Shown here one piece after another: positions 20,272 to 32,786 of a DNA stretch of 43,806 nt (position 1 is the first letter of the stretch; every line of letters begins with the position of its first letter). The notes below the pieces were generated by a model, which saw only the letters and a list, made by a program, of their open reading frames with translations, was not told where the DNA came from and ran no database searches. Both the position numbers and the translations under genes were made by a program. Source of the stretch: an uncultured Mycoplasmataceae bacterium (GTDB lineage Bacteria; Bacillota_I; Bacilli_A; Mycoplasmatales; Mycoplasmoidaceae); contig CASDPP010000003.1 in the NCBI GenBank assembly GCA_949282725.1, forward strand, positions 132,289 through 176,094. Reading direction: 5' to 3'.

Positions 20272-22005
20272 CTATTTTTTGATTTTTAAATTTAATTCAT
20301 TAAGTTGTTTTTCACTTACGCTTGTTGGAGAAGACATCATCATGTCATATCCGTGAGCGTTTTTTGGAAATGCAATAACATCACGGATAGTTTTAGTTTG
20401 TAATAAAATCATTAATAGACGATCTAATCCTAAAGCTATTCCACCATGAGGCGGAACGCCATATTTAAATGCTTCTAAAATAAAACCAAATTTTTCATTA
20501 ATTTCTGATTTTGATAATTTAAGTGCTTCAAACATTTTTTCTTGTAGATTTGGATCTGTAATTCTTATTGAACCACCACCTATTTCATATCCATTTAAAA
20601 CTATATCATATGCTCTAGCATATGCTGTTTCAGGGTTAGTTGTAAATGTTTTAAGACATTTTTCTGTTGGACTAGTGAATGGATGGTGAGCACTAACTCA
20701 TCGGTTTTCTGTTTCACTATATTCAAATAATGGAAAGTTAGTAACTCAACAAAATTTAAGGTTATTAGGATCTTTAAGGTTTAAAATAGTTCCTAGTTCA
20801 TTTCTTACAGCACCTAAAGCAGCATTAACTATTTTTAATTTATCAGCAATAACAAAAATATTTCCTGATTTAATTTTATGTGTCTTAAAAATTTCTTTAA
20901 CAATTTTTGGTTCAATAATATTTTTAATTGATCCACCTACTTGGTTATTGAAATAACTAATTCAAATTAAATCAAATGCATGATTATCTTTTGCGTATTT
21001 TCTTAGTTTTTCAATATCAGATTTAGATATTTCTTTATCAATAATTAGGTATTTAATTACTTTTTTATCTTTTAATGCATTTTGAAAAATTTTACATTTT
21101 GAATTTTTAAATATGTTATTTCCTTCATTTAATTTAATGTCAAAACGCAAATCAGGTTTATCCGAACCATAGAAATTAATTGCTTCATCATAAGTAATTT
21201 TCATAAATGGTTTTTTAATTTTATATGAAAACATTTTATTTATTGTTTCAGTTAATAATGATTCAATTAAAGACATAATATCTTGTTCAGAAACAAAAGA
21301 CAGTTCCATATCTAATTGAGTAAATTCTGGTTGACGATCACTTCTTAAATCTTCATCACGGAAACATCTACTTATTTGAAAATATTTTAAAAACCCACTT
21401 ACCATTAATAATTGCTTATAAATTTGAGGTGATTGAGGTAAAGCAAAAAATAAATTATTATTTCTTGTAGGAACTAAATAATCTCTAGCCCCTTCAGGCG
21501 TTGTTTTAGATAAAATTGGAGTTTCAATTTCAATAAAATCATTTTTTTGTAAAAAACTACGCAATAAATGTAGATATTGAGAACGCTTAACAATTAATTC
21601 TTGGATAGGACTTCTTCTTAAATCTAAATAACGATATTTTAATCTAGTATCTTCTAATGCATCAGTAACATCATCCACAATGATTGGTGTTTGTTTAGCA
21701 TTAGATAAAACTTCAAATGAGCTTAACGAAATTTCAATATCACCATTTTTAATTTTTTTATTAGGATTAGAACGTAGCCTTGCTTTTCCTTCAATTGAAA
21801 CAACAGATTGAACAGTAGTTGATAGCACAGATTTAAAAAATTTATTTTTTTCTTCAACAACTATTTGTACAAGTCCATAACGGTCATAAACATCCATGAA
21901 AATTAGTGAACCAAGTTTTCTATTTTTTTTAACTCATCCATTAATTTTTACAGTTTTACCTATATTTTTTTTAGATATATTTCCACAATTAAAAGTACTA
22001 ATCAT
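20272..22005 (-). CDS. aspS: aspartyl-tRNA synthetase
   Basis: This class II synthetase charges tRNA-Asp; 577 residues is normal for the bacterial type. An N-terminal OB-fold anticodon domain is followed by the catalytic core with [19 protein letters not shown], motif 2 ([18 protein letters not shown]) and motif 3 ([13 protein letters not shown]). HHPFTSP and SIRITD are also typical. The central GAD insertion appears present, judged by spacing between motif 2 and HHPFTSP. The start is the ATG at 22005, which restores the OB-fold start ([13 protein letters not shown]). It lies two bases after hisS and two before nanE. Confidence 0.96.
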
Positions 22006-22007
22006 AA

Positions 22008-23288
22008 TTATTTTTTTAATAATGCAAGAATCGTTTTTGATAAGTCTTTTATTCCTACAGTTTTTTGTTCCATAGTTGTTTGATTTTTAATAATTACTTT
22101 ATTTTGTTTAAATTCTTTTTCACCAATAATAACTACTACTTGAACTCGATTTTGTTTAGCATATTTAAATAATTTTGGTAATTTAGTTGTATTATAGTTA
22201 CTTATACATGAAATCCCATCGTTTCTTAATTTTGTTTCTAATATTTTACAATTATCAAAAAGATTTTCATTCAAGCAACAAAAGCAAACTTGTGATTTCA
22301 TAACTGTTTCATCAATAATTTTATTTTCAATATTTAAACAAATCATGATTCTTTCAATTCCAATAGCAAGTCCAATACAAGAAATGTCAGGACCGCCTAA
22401 TTCTTGTGTAAGTTCATCATATTTTCCACCACCTATTAATGTTGATTGACCACTTAATTCTTTATTTTTTGAAACAATTTCAAAAACAAAATTAGTGTAA
22501 TAATCTAGACCTCTAACCAATGTTGAATCAATTGTATATTTAATTGATAATTTATTTAATAAATTAGTTATATTTTTAAAATATTTTTTTTCTTCATCAT
22601 TTAAGAATTGATCTATTTTTGGGGCTTTTTTAACAAATTCTTTTGTTCCATCAACTTTATCATCAAGAATTCTTAATGGATTTGTTTTTAATCTTCTTTT
22701 TGAATCTTCTGTTAATTGGTTTTGATATTTAGAAAAATATTTTTTTAATTCTTGAATTCATTTTTTTCTTGTTTCAATTCCGCCGATATTATTAATTAAA
22801 AGTTTGTAATTAGTAATTTTAATTGAATTAAGAAAAGTAACTGAAAATAAAACAACCTCAACAGCGTCTAAATATGAATTAGTTCCTAAAATTTCAATTC
22901 CGAATTGATGAAATTGTCTTTGCCTTCCTGCTTGAGGTCTTTCATAACGAAACATAGGACCATAATAGAAATATTTAAATGGTGTTTGTTTAATGGAAAA
23001 ATATTTAGTTTCAATTAATGATCTTAAAACAGAAGCTGTGCCTTCTGGTCTAAGAGAAATACTACGATTTGAACGATCTAAAAAAGTATATAGTTCTTTG
23101 TTTACAACATCAGTTTCTTCGCCAATAGATCTTAAAAATAAATTAGTATTTTCAAGAATTGGAGTAAAAATTGGATTAAACCCATATTGATACGAAAGAG
23201 ACGTTAAAATATTGATTACAAAAAGAAATTTTTGAGCATCATCATCTAACAAATCAAACGTTCCTCTAATTTTTTCTATTTTGTTCAT
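22008..23288 (-). CDS. hisS: histidyl-tRNA synthetase
   Basis: This class II synthetase charges tRNA-His; 426 residues is the usual size. Motifs visible are LRPEGTASVLR (HisA-type start of the active site), motif 2 FRYERPQAGRQRQFHQFG, the histidine-binding LVRGLDYYT and motif 3 GLAIGIERIM. The C-terminal alpha/beta anticodon domain (NRVQVVVIIGEKE) is intact. It is the first gene of the minus-strand operon hisS-aspS-nanE-PTS; hisS-aspS adjacency is common in Firmicutes and mollicutes. The start (MNKIEKIRGTFDLL) is the conserved one. Confidence 0.97.
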
Positions 23289-23389
23289 AAATAATTTACT
23301 TATTTTTCTAAAAATATTTAAAAATAATAATTATAATAATTCATTATAATATCTTTATCTAATTATTTATATAAAATAATAATACATCG
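23289..23389. promoter_or_regulatory. divergent promoter region hisS / secDF
   Basis: This 101-base, almost pure A+T gap lies between two divergent operons. Plus-strand TATAAT occurs at 23332-23337 and 23345-23350, and TATAAA at 23370-23375, the last 14 bases before the secDF start. The hisS side has no equally clear element close to its start. No hairpin or operator palindrome stands out. Confidence 0.4.
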
Positions 23390-26368
23390 ATGTCTGTGAT
23401 AAAAAGAAGAAATAAAATAATACAAAACCCAAAACCAAATAAAAAAATTAAAAAAGTTTTAAATTTTTTTATAGTGCTTTTTATATTATTTTTTTCATTG
23501 GGATGTTCAGCTGGATCATTGTATTATTCTTGCACAAATTATCAACTTGATTCAAAATATGAAAAATCATATGATATTAAATTTGAACTTGATTTAGAAA
23601 AAAAAGAAAATCCTAACGAAATTAATACAGACATTAAAAATTATGATGTTATAGAAAAAAAACTAAATGAATCAATTGATAATTATTACAAATATCTTTC
23701 TGATAGAGGTATTAATGTTAGCAATATTTACTCAGAAATTAAAAAAGATCAACATGATGACTATCATGCATATATTGATATAAATGTTTCTAATCAAAAA
23801 GATTCGAAAGATAAAGATTTACCACAAGCAGAAGTATATTTTAATGCTGTAAATGCATCAAGATTATCAGTTTTTTACCACAAAGGTAATGATACAAATC
23901 AAAATTTTATTTACACAAAAGAGGATCTAATTAAATCGAATGATGATATTTCTCTTTCATCAGATCAAACAAAATATGATATTTTGTTAAAAGATTCATG
24001 AAAAGATATAAGAGAAAATTTTGAAAAGAGTAAAGATTATACAGATCAACCATACATATATATAATCCGTGATCAAAACAGTTTATTAAATAGATTAAAT
24101 TACATTATTTGAACTGTTAAAAATTATCAAGATAATGGTGGAGAAATGATAGCTCCAACTAAAATTAAAGAAGATTATAACAACTTGCAATCATCAGAAC
24201 AAAACTTTGGTAAAGATTGGTTAATTGCACACGATGATACATTGGAAATAGACCCGACACAAATTATGAGTCTTGATTCAACAACTCAGTCCGAATTATC
24301 ATCTGGTTCTATTTTCTGTGATAATTTAAAAAATGAAAATTATATTAATTTTCTTGAAGATGTTTCACTAGATAAAACGACAAACAAAACAAACCATTCA
24401 GGAAATTTAAAATATACATTTTTGTCAAAATATATTTTAGGAATAATAATTAATTCAGATGATGAAAACAACAACAGATCTTATAAAAAACAAATTCCAG
24501 AAAAAAGTCCAAAAAACCCTTCAGAAAACGCAAATGATAGATGATTATCTATTCAATCTTTCGGATTAACCCAATATAACTACAAATTATATTATCGAGA
24601 AATTACCGATTATACTTTTGCTTATCCAATTAAAAATATTTGTGAATCTAATGAAACTAAAACACAAATTTGGTCAAAAATTACAGGTCACAACGAAAAA
24701 GGGACAATTGTTGAAAATCAAGAAAACTATGTTAATGTTATTAATTTAGAACTTAAGGATGGATTATTTGGTTCTATTTCAAGTATTTTATCACTATTAA
24801 TAATCTTATTAACATTAATTTTATTAATATCTATCATTGTTTCTATTTTGTATAAAATACCAGGAATTATTGCTTCATCAGCTATAGTTTTATCTACAAC
24901 ATTGTCGATAATGTTCTATGTATTAGCAGGGTTTCAAATATCAATTAATTTATTGATAGGTGTAATTATTTTATTAACTTTAGGTTTATTTTCTTCAATA
25001 GTATTTCTGGAAAAATACAAAAAAAATATCTTACGTTATGAGAATGTTATGTCTGCTGTAAAAGAAACTATTAGAAAATCTTTTTTACAAATATTTGATT
25101 TTCATATCATTACTTTTACAACAGGATTATTAATATTTTTATTATCTAAATCAATGTTTACATCTTTAGGATGTTTCATGGTTATTGGATCACTATTATC
25201 AATTGTATTCAATTGTTTTATTTTTATCCTCTTAATTTTTTCAATGTTTTTTAACAAAACAAATAACTATAATTTTTCTTCATCAATATATTCTTATCAA
25301 AAAAAACTAACATGATTTAAAAATTTACTATCTAAAAATGCTTACACACAATATTTCTCATTCACACCAGTATTAAAACAAAACTTTTGATCAAAACTAA
25401 ATATTTTCAAATGACCATTAATTGCTACATTAAGTACTATTTTAATTATTGCAATTTTAAGTCTTTCTTTGTTTTTTACATTAGGAATTCATAATTCATA
25501 TATCTTTTTTGGTGGAACAAGATTGGTGATTTATTCTAACACAAATATAACACAAGAAATGTTTAATCAAATAGTTAATAATATACCAAATTCTAGTGCT
25601 TGATATTCACCATTTTATTCTGATCACTATATTTATTTATTTACCTACAATGATTATTATTCAGGTGATCAAACAGAAATTATTTCTTTTTTAACTGGTT
25701 TAGGTTATAGTGCACAATATATTTCTTTCCAAGAAATATCAAACTCAGTTCCGTTATTATCATTAAAAAATATAATTTTTGTTTTAACCATTGTATTATT
25801 AATTATTTCTTTATTAGCATTTGTAAGATTTGGATGACAAACATTTATTATTGTTTTTGTTTCAGCATTTTTAAGTTCATTATTATCATTTGCTGTGTTA
25901 ATTGTCTGTCAAATTTATATTGATGAATATATTTGTTATTCATTAATCTTGCAATTCATGTTTAACATTTACTTGTTATTTTTAATTATTGGTGATTTAT
26001 CAAGTAAATATATTAAAAAATACGCTAAATCATTTAAAGCTATTATTCAAACATATAATGATGAAATTAAATGTCATATTAAGATTATTTCAATATATTT
26101 AGCTTTTATGATTTTGTTTAATATAGTAAATATCATAATTGGTTCAAGTTCGATAACATATTTATTTATTCCGTTATTATTAGCACAATTTGTAATTGTA
26201 ATATTTAATTTTATTTGTGTTCCAGCATTATTAGCTCCAATGTTTTTAGTTAAACAAAAATATGCTTCAAATGTAAAATTCCTTGATACTAAAGATAAAA
26301 ATCTTGATAAAGTAGATGAACAAATTATTGATGGTATAAACAAACCAATTAAACATGAAAAGTTGTAA
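23390..26368 (+). CDS. secDF: protein translocase SecDF
   Basis: SecDF is the proton-driven auxiliary subunit that helps pull secreted proteins through SecYEG. The single chain has 992 residues: a membrane helix at about 24-45, a large extracellular part up to about residue 460, a cluster of five to six helices (from SISSILSLLIILLTLILL), a second extracellular domain around SYIFFGGTRLVIYSNTNITQ and a second helix cluster, ending in a lysine-rich tail. The order matches a SecD-SecF fusion with twelve helices. Sequence conservation is low: the canonical D1 motif DLxGG is replaced by YDIKFELDLE near residues 62-71, as seen in divergent mollicute forms. It overlaps apt by 14 bases. Confidence 0.82.
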
Positions 26369-26888
26369 AAAAATTAAATTTTCTAACTATTTCAAATACG
26401 TTAAAGATTTTCCTAAAAAAGGAATAAACTTTTTAGACTGAACCCCATTAATGACTAACGGAAAGATCTATTCTCAATTAATTAATGAAGCGGTAAAATT
26501 AATTAAAGATCTTGATTTTGATATGATTTTATCACCAGAATCTAGAGGATATTGATTAGGTTGTCCAATTGCTTCACAAATGTCAAAAGGAATAGTTGTA
26601 GCAAGAAAAAAAAATAAACTTCCTCGTGAAACAATTAAACAAAGATTTGATTTAGAATATGGACAAGATTCTTTAGAAATATCTAAAAACGATATCAAAA
26701 AAAACCATAAAATTTTAATTGTAGATGATATTTTAGCAACAGGTGGAACTGTTGATGCGTTATATAAATTAGCGTTAAAATCAAAAGCAAAAGTAGTTGG
26801 TTGCTTATTTTTAGCAAGAATCCCTATTTCTGGTAACGATCAGTTTTTCAAAAAAAACAAAATCAAGCTATATATTATAGAAAAATAA
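26355..26888 (+). CDS. apt: adenine phosphoribosyltransferase
   Basis: Apt makes AMP from adenine and PRPP. It has 177 residues, and the PRPP-binding motif is ILIVDDILATGGTVDA. Family features before it are FPKKGINFLDWTPLM, SPESRGYWLGCPIA (usually ESRGF.G) and VVARKKNKLPRET. The start (MKSCKKIKFSNYF) lies 14 bases inside the end of secDF. Linkage of secDF and apt is an old Gram-positive gene order (secDF, recJ, apt), with recJ missing here. It completes base salvage together with upp. Confidence 0.95.
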
Positions 26889-26893
26889 AAAAA

Positions 26894-26914
26894 ATTCTAT
26901 ATTAGATATAGAAT
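26894..26914 (+). repeat. inverted repeat over the start codon of the C39/ABC gene
   Basis: ATTCTATA and its exact complement TATAGAAT are separated by five bases (TTAGA). The right arm ends with the first two bases of the ATG at 26913. In RNA this would be an 8-bp hairpin that covers the start codon, in a 24-base gap without an SD. Confidence 0.75.
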
Positions 26915-28742
26915 GGAAATTACTAAACAGAAAAGTAGTTTAGAATGTGGTGTTTGTGTAATTAATTCATTTGTTAAACACTATTACAATCAAAACATTA
27001 AACATGAAATTCTAGATAGTGCTAACATTACAGATAGTGGGCTTAGCATTTATGATTTTGAACTATTAGGTCAAAAATATAATTTGCTTATTGAAAGTTT
27101 TCATTGGAAAGATGAAGAATTATTAGATTTAAATAAGAACAAGTATTATGTAACAATTTTTAATGAAAACAATCTATTTCATTATGTATTTTTTAAAAAA
27201 CAAAACAACTCATTTAAGATATATGATTCAGCAAAAGGGGAATATTACTTAACAAAAGAACAATTTATTAAAAAGTATATCAACATCATTATTACAATAG
27301 ATAAAATTAAAACAAAAGTTAATTTTACATCAAATAATTTAACTATAAAACCAACGAATTTTAAATTTATTTTAGTTAACTTATTACTAAATTTTAGTTC
27401 AATTATTTTATCTACTTTATTAGCTAATGTTGTTAGTTGATCATTATCATTTGCAGTAAATATTGAATCAATAAAAAATTTAATTACTATTTTATTTCTA
27501 TTTGTTTTAATTAATTTACTAGAGCATTTAATTAATTATTTATTATCAAATTATTTGCTAATATATTTTAGGCAAAGTTTCAATATTTTGACTAACAAAT
27601 TTATTGAAATAATTAAAAATAAAAAACGCGACTTTTTTAATAAATATGAAAGAAATAATTTGTATTTAATTGAATCAGCTATTTTAACGATCACAAATTA
27701 TTACATTAAAGTTATTCCAAGTTTTATTTCCAATATCATCATGATAGTTTGTTTAACCGTTATTTTATTATTTATTAATTATTTCTTTTTATTTTTTGTT
27801 TTATTTTATTTAGTAGTTACATGTTTAACAAATTTTTTTACATATCGAATAAGTGAAAGAAATTTTAAATTAATTATCCAATATACTAGTCAAACAACTT
27901 CTTCAACATCAGAACTTATAGAAAATATTTTAAACAAATTATATCCATCACAAAAAATGAAAAATATCGAAAAATTAAAAAATAATTTTTTCAACTTTAA
28001 AACTACATATATTAAAAATCAAGCTGATACAAATCATGTCTTATTTTGAGATTATTTTTTAAAAGAATTGTGCTATTTATTTAGTGTCTTTATAGGATGT
28101 GTTTTGATTATGAACAATAAATTAAATGTTTACAATTTGTTTTTAATTTTTGCATTATTACATAATTGTATGAGTTCCATGTCAGAATTGTTTTCTTTTT
28201 TTGCAAAAAAGAATGAATACTCTAAGATGGTTGAAATATATTTAGGAGTATTAAAATTATCTAACATCAAAAATAATGAAGATCAATTGCAAATAAACGA
28301 AAAGATAAAATCACTAACTTTTAAAAACGAACAATGTGAACAAAAAATTCTTGTGGGTGATACATTATCTGATAAATTAAATATTAATGATTTATCAAAA
28401 ATAAATGATTTATCGATTACACACAATCAAAAAATAATTAATGAAAACGTTTATTTACTTGATTGAAATGTAAGGATTATGAAAGAGGATGTAATAAATG
28501 TCATAAAACATGCTGATTCACAAATCATTAATATGATTAATTTTTTTAATTTAAATATTTATGATAAACTTAATCAAAAAAATAATTTTGTTTATAACTT
28601 ACTTTATTTTAGTACTTTAAAAAATAAAATTATTATGCTTGATCAGTCAATAAAACTATTTAATGAAAAAGAAAAAAAAGAAATAAATCAATTTATTACA
28701 AATAGAATAGCAAACAAAAATTTTTTGTTCTTTATAAATTAA
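26913..28742 (+). CDS. C39 peptidase-ABC exporter with degenerate ATPase domain
   Basis: The 609 residues have the order of a peptidase-containing ABC exporter. The N-terminal C39 domain looks active: Gln6 and Cys12 in KQKSSLECGVC, His90 in FHYVFF, Asp105 in IYDSAKG. About six helices follow (roughly 150-425). The last 160 residues occupy the place of the ATPase but its motifs are gone: at the Walker A site the chain reads ILVGDTLSDKLN (482-488 lack two glycines and the Ser/Thr), no LSGGQ is present, Walker B is IIMLDQS with Gln578 for the catalytic Glu, and the H-loop His is missing. The frame is intact throughout, so this is not a simple pseudogene. Homologues process double-glycine leader peptides and export them; the substrate here is unknown. 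Confidence 0.85.
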
Positions 28743-28754
28743 TATATTTATAAC

Positions 28755-28760
28755 TATAAT
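28755..28760 (+). promoter_or_regulatory. -10 element of glyS
   Basis: TATAAT ends six bases before the glyS ATG, so transcription would begin at the start codon itself (leaderless mRNA). Confidence 0.5.
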
Positions 28761-28766
28761 AATAAT

Positions 28767-30152
28767 ATGCCTAAACTAACCCAAGAAGAAATAGTAAATT
28801 ATTTAAAAAATTACGGTTTTGTATTTCCAAGTTCAGAAATTTATAGTGGACTTGCAAACGCTTGAGATTATGGTCCATTAGGTGTTTTGTTAAAAAACAA
28901 TATTAAAAAATTATGATGAGATAAATTTGTGACTTCAGAAGAAAACATTTATGGCCTTGATTCATCAATAATTTTAAATCCATTAGTTTGAAAAGCAAGT
29001 GGGCATATAGAAAATTTTACTGATCCATTAATTGATTGTAAAGAATGTAAAAATCGTTTTAATGCAGAAAAATTAATTAATTCACTTAATCTTAAAGGAA
29101 TTAAAGTAAATGAAAGCACAGACCTTAAATTATTAGATAAAATCATTAATGATAATAAGATTGTTTGTCCTATATGTGGTAAATTCAACTGAACTCCAAC
29201 AAGAAGATTTAATTTATTATTTCAAACATATCAAAGTGTAATTAATGATGAAAAAAATAAATTGTATTTAAGACCAGAAACAGCACAAGGTATTTTTATT
29301 AATTTTAATTCAATCCAAAGAACAACTAGATCAAAAATTCCTTTCGGGGTAGCTCAAATTGGAAAAGTATTTCGAAATGAAATAACACCAGGAAATTTCA
29401 TTTTTAGAACAAGAGAATTCGAACAAATGGAATTAGAATTCTTTTGTGAACCAAAAACTGATAATCAATGATTTGAAAATTATTTAGATAAAATTGAAAA
29501 ATTTTTAACAAATGATTTAGGTATTAAAAAAGAAAATATTAAATTAGATGAACATGATAAAGATGATTTATCGCATTATTCTACTAGAACAGTAGACTTT
29601 TCATTTAATTTTCCACACAAATGAAGTGAATTATGAGGAATAGCTAATAGAACAGACTATGATTTAAAAGCACATTCTAAACTTTCAAATACTTCATTAG
29701 AATATTTTGATCCTATTAAAAATGAAAAATTTGTTCCTTATGTAATAGAACCTTCAGTTGGTATTGAAAGATTATTTTATGCAATAATATGTAATTCGTA
29801 TGAAATAGAAAAGTTAAAAAAAGATGAAGAAAGAATTGTTTTAAGACTTCCATACAAACTAGCTCCTTATAAAATAGCTTTTTTACCATTAACTAATAAA
29901 TTAAAAGATGAAGCACATAAATTGTATTTAAAAACTATTAAAAATAACATTTCTTGTATATTTGATACAACAGGAACAATTGGAAAAAAATATCGTCGTC
30001 AAGATGCAATCGGCACAAAATATTGTGTAACAATTGATTTTGATTATTTAGAAAACAAAACATTTACGATAAGAGAAAGAGATTCGATGAAACAAAAAAG
30101 AATTAACTATGATGAACTATTAGAGATAATCAAAAAACATGAACAAGAATAA
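28767..30152 (+). CDS. glyS: glycyl-tRNA synthetase, dimeric type
   Basis: This class II synthetase charges tRNA-Gly. The 461 residues are of the alpha2 type found in mollicutes and archaea, not the alpha2-beta2 form. It starts [20 protein letters not shown], has a zinc-ribbon-like insert with the pairs CKEC and CPIC, motif 2 region [18 protein letters not shown], the [11 protein letters not shown] block, [12 protein letters not shown] as motif 3, and the C-terminal anticodon domain with [15 protein letters not shown]. It overlaps dnaG by 14 bases, a pairing (glyS-dnaG) widespread in mollicutes. Confidence 0.97.
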
Positions 30153-32085
30153 CAATGATTTTAATCAAATAGATAAAATAAAAGACCAAGTTGATATTGT
30201 TAAAACGATTGGTTATTTTTTAACATTAAAAAAAGCAGGTGTTAATTATTTTGCTTTATGTCCTTTTCACACAGATCACAATCCTTCATTATCTATATCT
30301 CCGAAGAAAAAAATATGAAAGTGTTTTGTTTGTGGGGAAAAAGGTGATGCTATTTCATTTATTCAAAAATATAAAAAAATACCATATATTCAAGCCTTTC
30401 AAGAAGCATGCAAAATTAATGGCATTGAAGTACCAGATTATATAAATTCAATAAAGACAAATCAAATTTTAGATGCTAACAAAAAATATCATGATGCCAA
30501 CAAATTAGCATGTGATTATTATCATCAAGTAATTTATAAAAAAGAAAATGAAAAAATAGTTAATTACTTAGCAACAAGAGGAATTGATCAAAAAATAATT
30601 AATAAATTTAAAATTGGTTATGCTGATGAAAATAAAGATATGATCTATCAGATATTAACTAACAAAAATAATATTTTAGGAAACAATGAAAACATATCAA
30701 CAACATGATCAACTAAGGAATTAATTGATTTATCATTAATAAAAATTTCTGAATCTGGAACGCCATATGATTTTTTTCACAAAAGAATTATTATTCCTAT
30801 TTTTGATATTTATGATAATGTAGTAGGATTTAGTGGAAGATTAATTGAATCAAGTTCGGATAGTATCTCTAAATATTTAAATATTTCTGAAACACCAGTA
30901 TTTAATAAAGGACAAACTTTTTTTAATTTAAATAATGTCTTAAAAACTCATACAAACTCATTAATTATTACTGAAGGTTTTATGGATTGTATTTCTTTAT
31001 ATCAAAAAGGAATAGAAAATGCTGTTGCATTAATGGGAACTGCATTAACAAATTCACATATTAACTTATTATTATTGAAAAATTTTAACAAAGTTACTAT
31101 GTGTTTGGATAATGATAAACCAGGAATTGATGCGACAATTAATAATGCAATTAAGTTAATAAAGAGAGGGATCGATGTAAATATCTTTTTGTTTGATAGT
31201 GATAAATATAAAGATATTGATGAATTAATTCAAAAAGAAAAAATAGATGATTTTAAACTTTACTTTGAAAAACATATTGTAGATTTTATTACATATGTAA
31301 TTTCTAAACTTATTACTAAAGATCATAATAAGTTAAATGAGTTAGAAAAAATTAAAAAAGTTTTAAATTTAATATGCGAATATGGTGAACAATTACTATT
31401 AAATGATTATTTCAAATTAATTTCATTAAAAACAGGAATTGAAGAAGATTTAATTAAAAAGGAATATTTAAAAATAGAAAAACAAATTAATAATATAGAA
31501 GAACAAAAAATTTTTAATTATATTAATAGACATGTTGTTTCTATTTCAGAAAATTTATCTGAAAATCAAAATAAATATTATAACTCTAATCAATCAGTAA
31601 AAATAGATTTAGAAGAAGTATTTAAAAGAAAAATTGATAAAAATACAAAAGAATTACAAAAGGTTTTACAAAATTTAATTATTTTTTTATTCAATAATAA
31701 TGAATTTGTTCCAACTGTTGAAGAAAAATTGTCTCTTTCAACTATGGAAGGGTTTGTAGAAATTGAAATTTTAAAATCAATATTTTTCTTTTATGAAAAA
31801 AATAACATTTTAAACATTGATCAATTTATAGAATATTGACAAGATAAAAAAAAACAAGATCCAAAAATAATTAATTATTACAAATCAAAAGTGGATTATC
31901 TAAATCCTCCCACTAAATCATTAATGTCTAAAAGAAACGTTTTAGATTCATTATTAAATAAAATTTTTTTATTGAAAAGAGGATATGTTATTTATAAAAA
32001 TTGTAAAAAAATATCTTCTTCAAAAACATCAAAAGAAGAAAAAAATGAAGCTTTGATGGACATTAATAATTTACCAACAAAGTAA
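30139..32085 (+). CDS. dnaG: DNA primase
   Basis: DnaG lays RNA primers for DNA replication. In its 648 residues the N-terminal zinc finger is complete (Cys41 and His44 in CPFH, Cys62 and Cys65 in CFVC). The catalytic core shows RIIIPIFDIYDNVVGFSGR, the TOPRIM acidic residues Glu279 (ITEGFMD) and Asp324/Asp326 (LDNDKPG). The C-terminal helicase-interacting part is poorly conserved and lysine-rich. It overlaps glyS by 14 bases and ends one base before the opposite-strand trmH stop, leaving no room for a terminator. The old dnaG-rpoD pairing is broken: the sigma gene is about 18 kb away. Confidence 0.96.
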
Positions 32086-32086
32086 T

Positions 32087-32785
32087 TTATTGCATAGTAA
32101 TTTTTTGTAATAAAATTCCTGTAGCCACACCTACATTTAATGATTGAGTTTTTCCAATTGTTTTAATGTGAATTAAAAAATCAGAATTTTTAATAATTAA
32201 AGATGATATACCTTTATTTTCATTACCAACAACTAGACAAGTACGGTTAGAATATCTAATCTTGTTAAAATCTTGTGACTGATTACTAATATATGAAGAA
32301 TAAATTCAAAAGCCGTATTTTTTTAATTTGTTTATTGCATCAATTAAATTAGTAACTTTAAAAATATTTAAATTATTAACAGCTCCCATACTAATTCTTG
32401 AAACGGTATCAGTAATATCAACTTGATTATCTTTTTTAAATATTACACCATTAACTCCAAAAGATTCTGCTGTTCTTAAAATAGAACCTAGATTATTTGG
32501 ATCTTGAATAGAATCTAAAAGTAAAAATGTTAATTTTTTATCATCATGTGATTTTAAAAATTCATCAAGGGTAGAATTTTTATTATCAATAAGTTTAATG
32601 ATTATATTTTGGTGATTGATTTTTGAAAATTTTTTCAACAATCCTTTATTTATTTGAAATGAATATTTAATATTATTTTCATTCAATATTTTAACTAAAC
32701 TGTCATCTTTTTTATTTAGATAAACTATTTCAATATTGCTATTATTTAAATTATCGTATAAAGCTTTTTTACCAAATAAATACAT
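32087..32785 (-). CDS. TrmH/SpoU-family rRNA methyltransferase (RlmB-like)
   Basis: This 232-residue SPOUT enzyme is a SAM-dependent 2-O-ribose methyltransferase with a trefoil knot. An N-terminal substrate-binding domain (MYLFGKKALYD) precedes the catalytic part. Motif 1 is LDSIQDPNNLGSILRTAESFG, motif 2 is LVVGNENKGIS, and motif 3 is IHIKTIGKTQSLNVGVATGI (normally IPM.G...SLNVSVA). The N-terminal domain and linkage to cysS, as in Bacillus, favour RlmB (23S rRNA Gm2251), but a tRNA target cannot be excluded. It starts one base after the end of cysS. Confidence 0.9.
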
Positions 32786-32786
32786 A

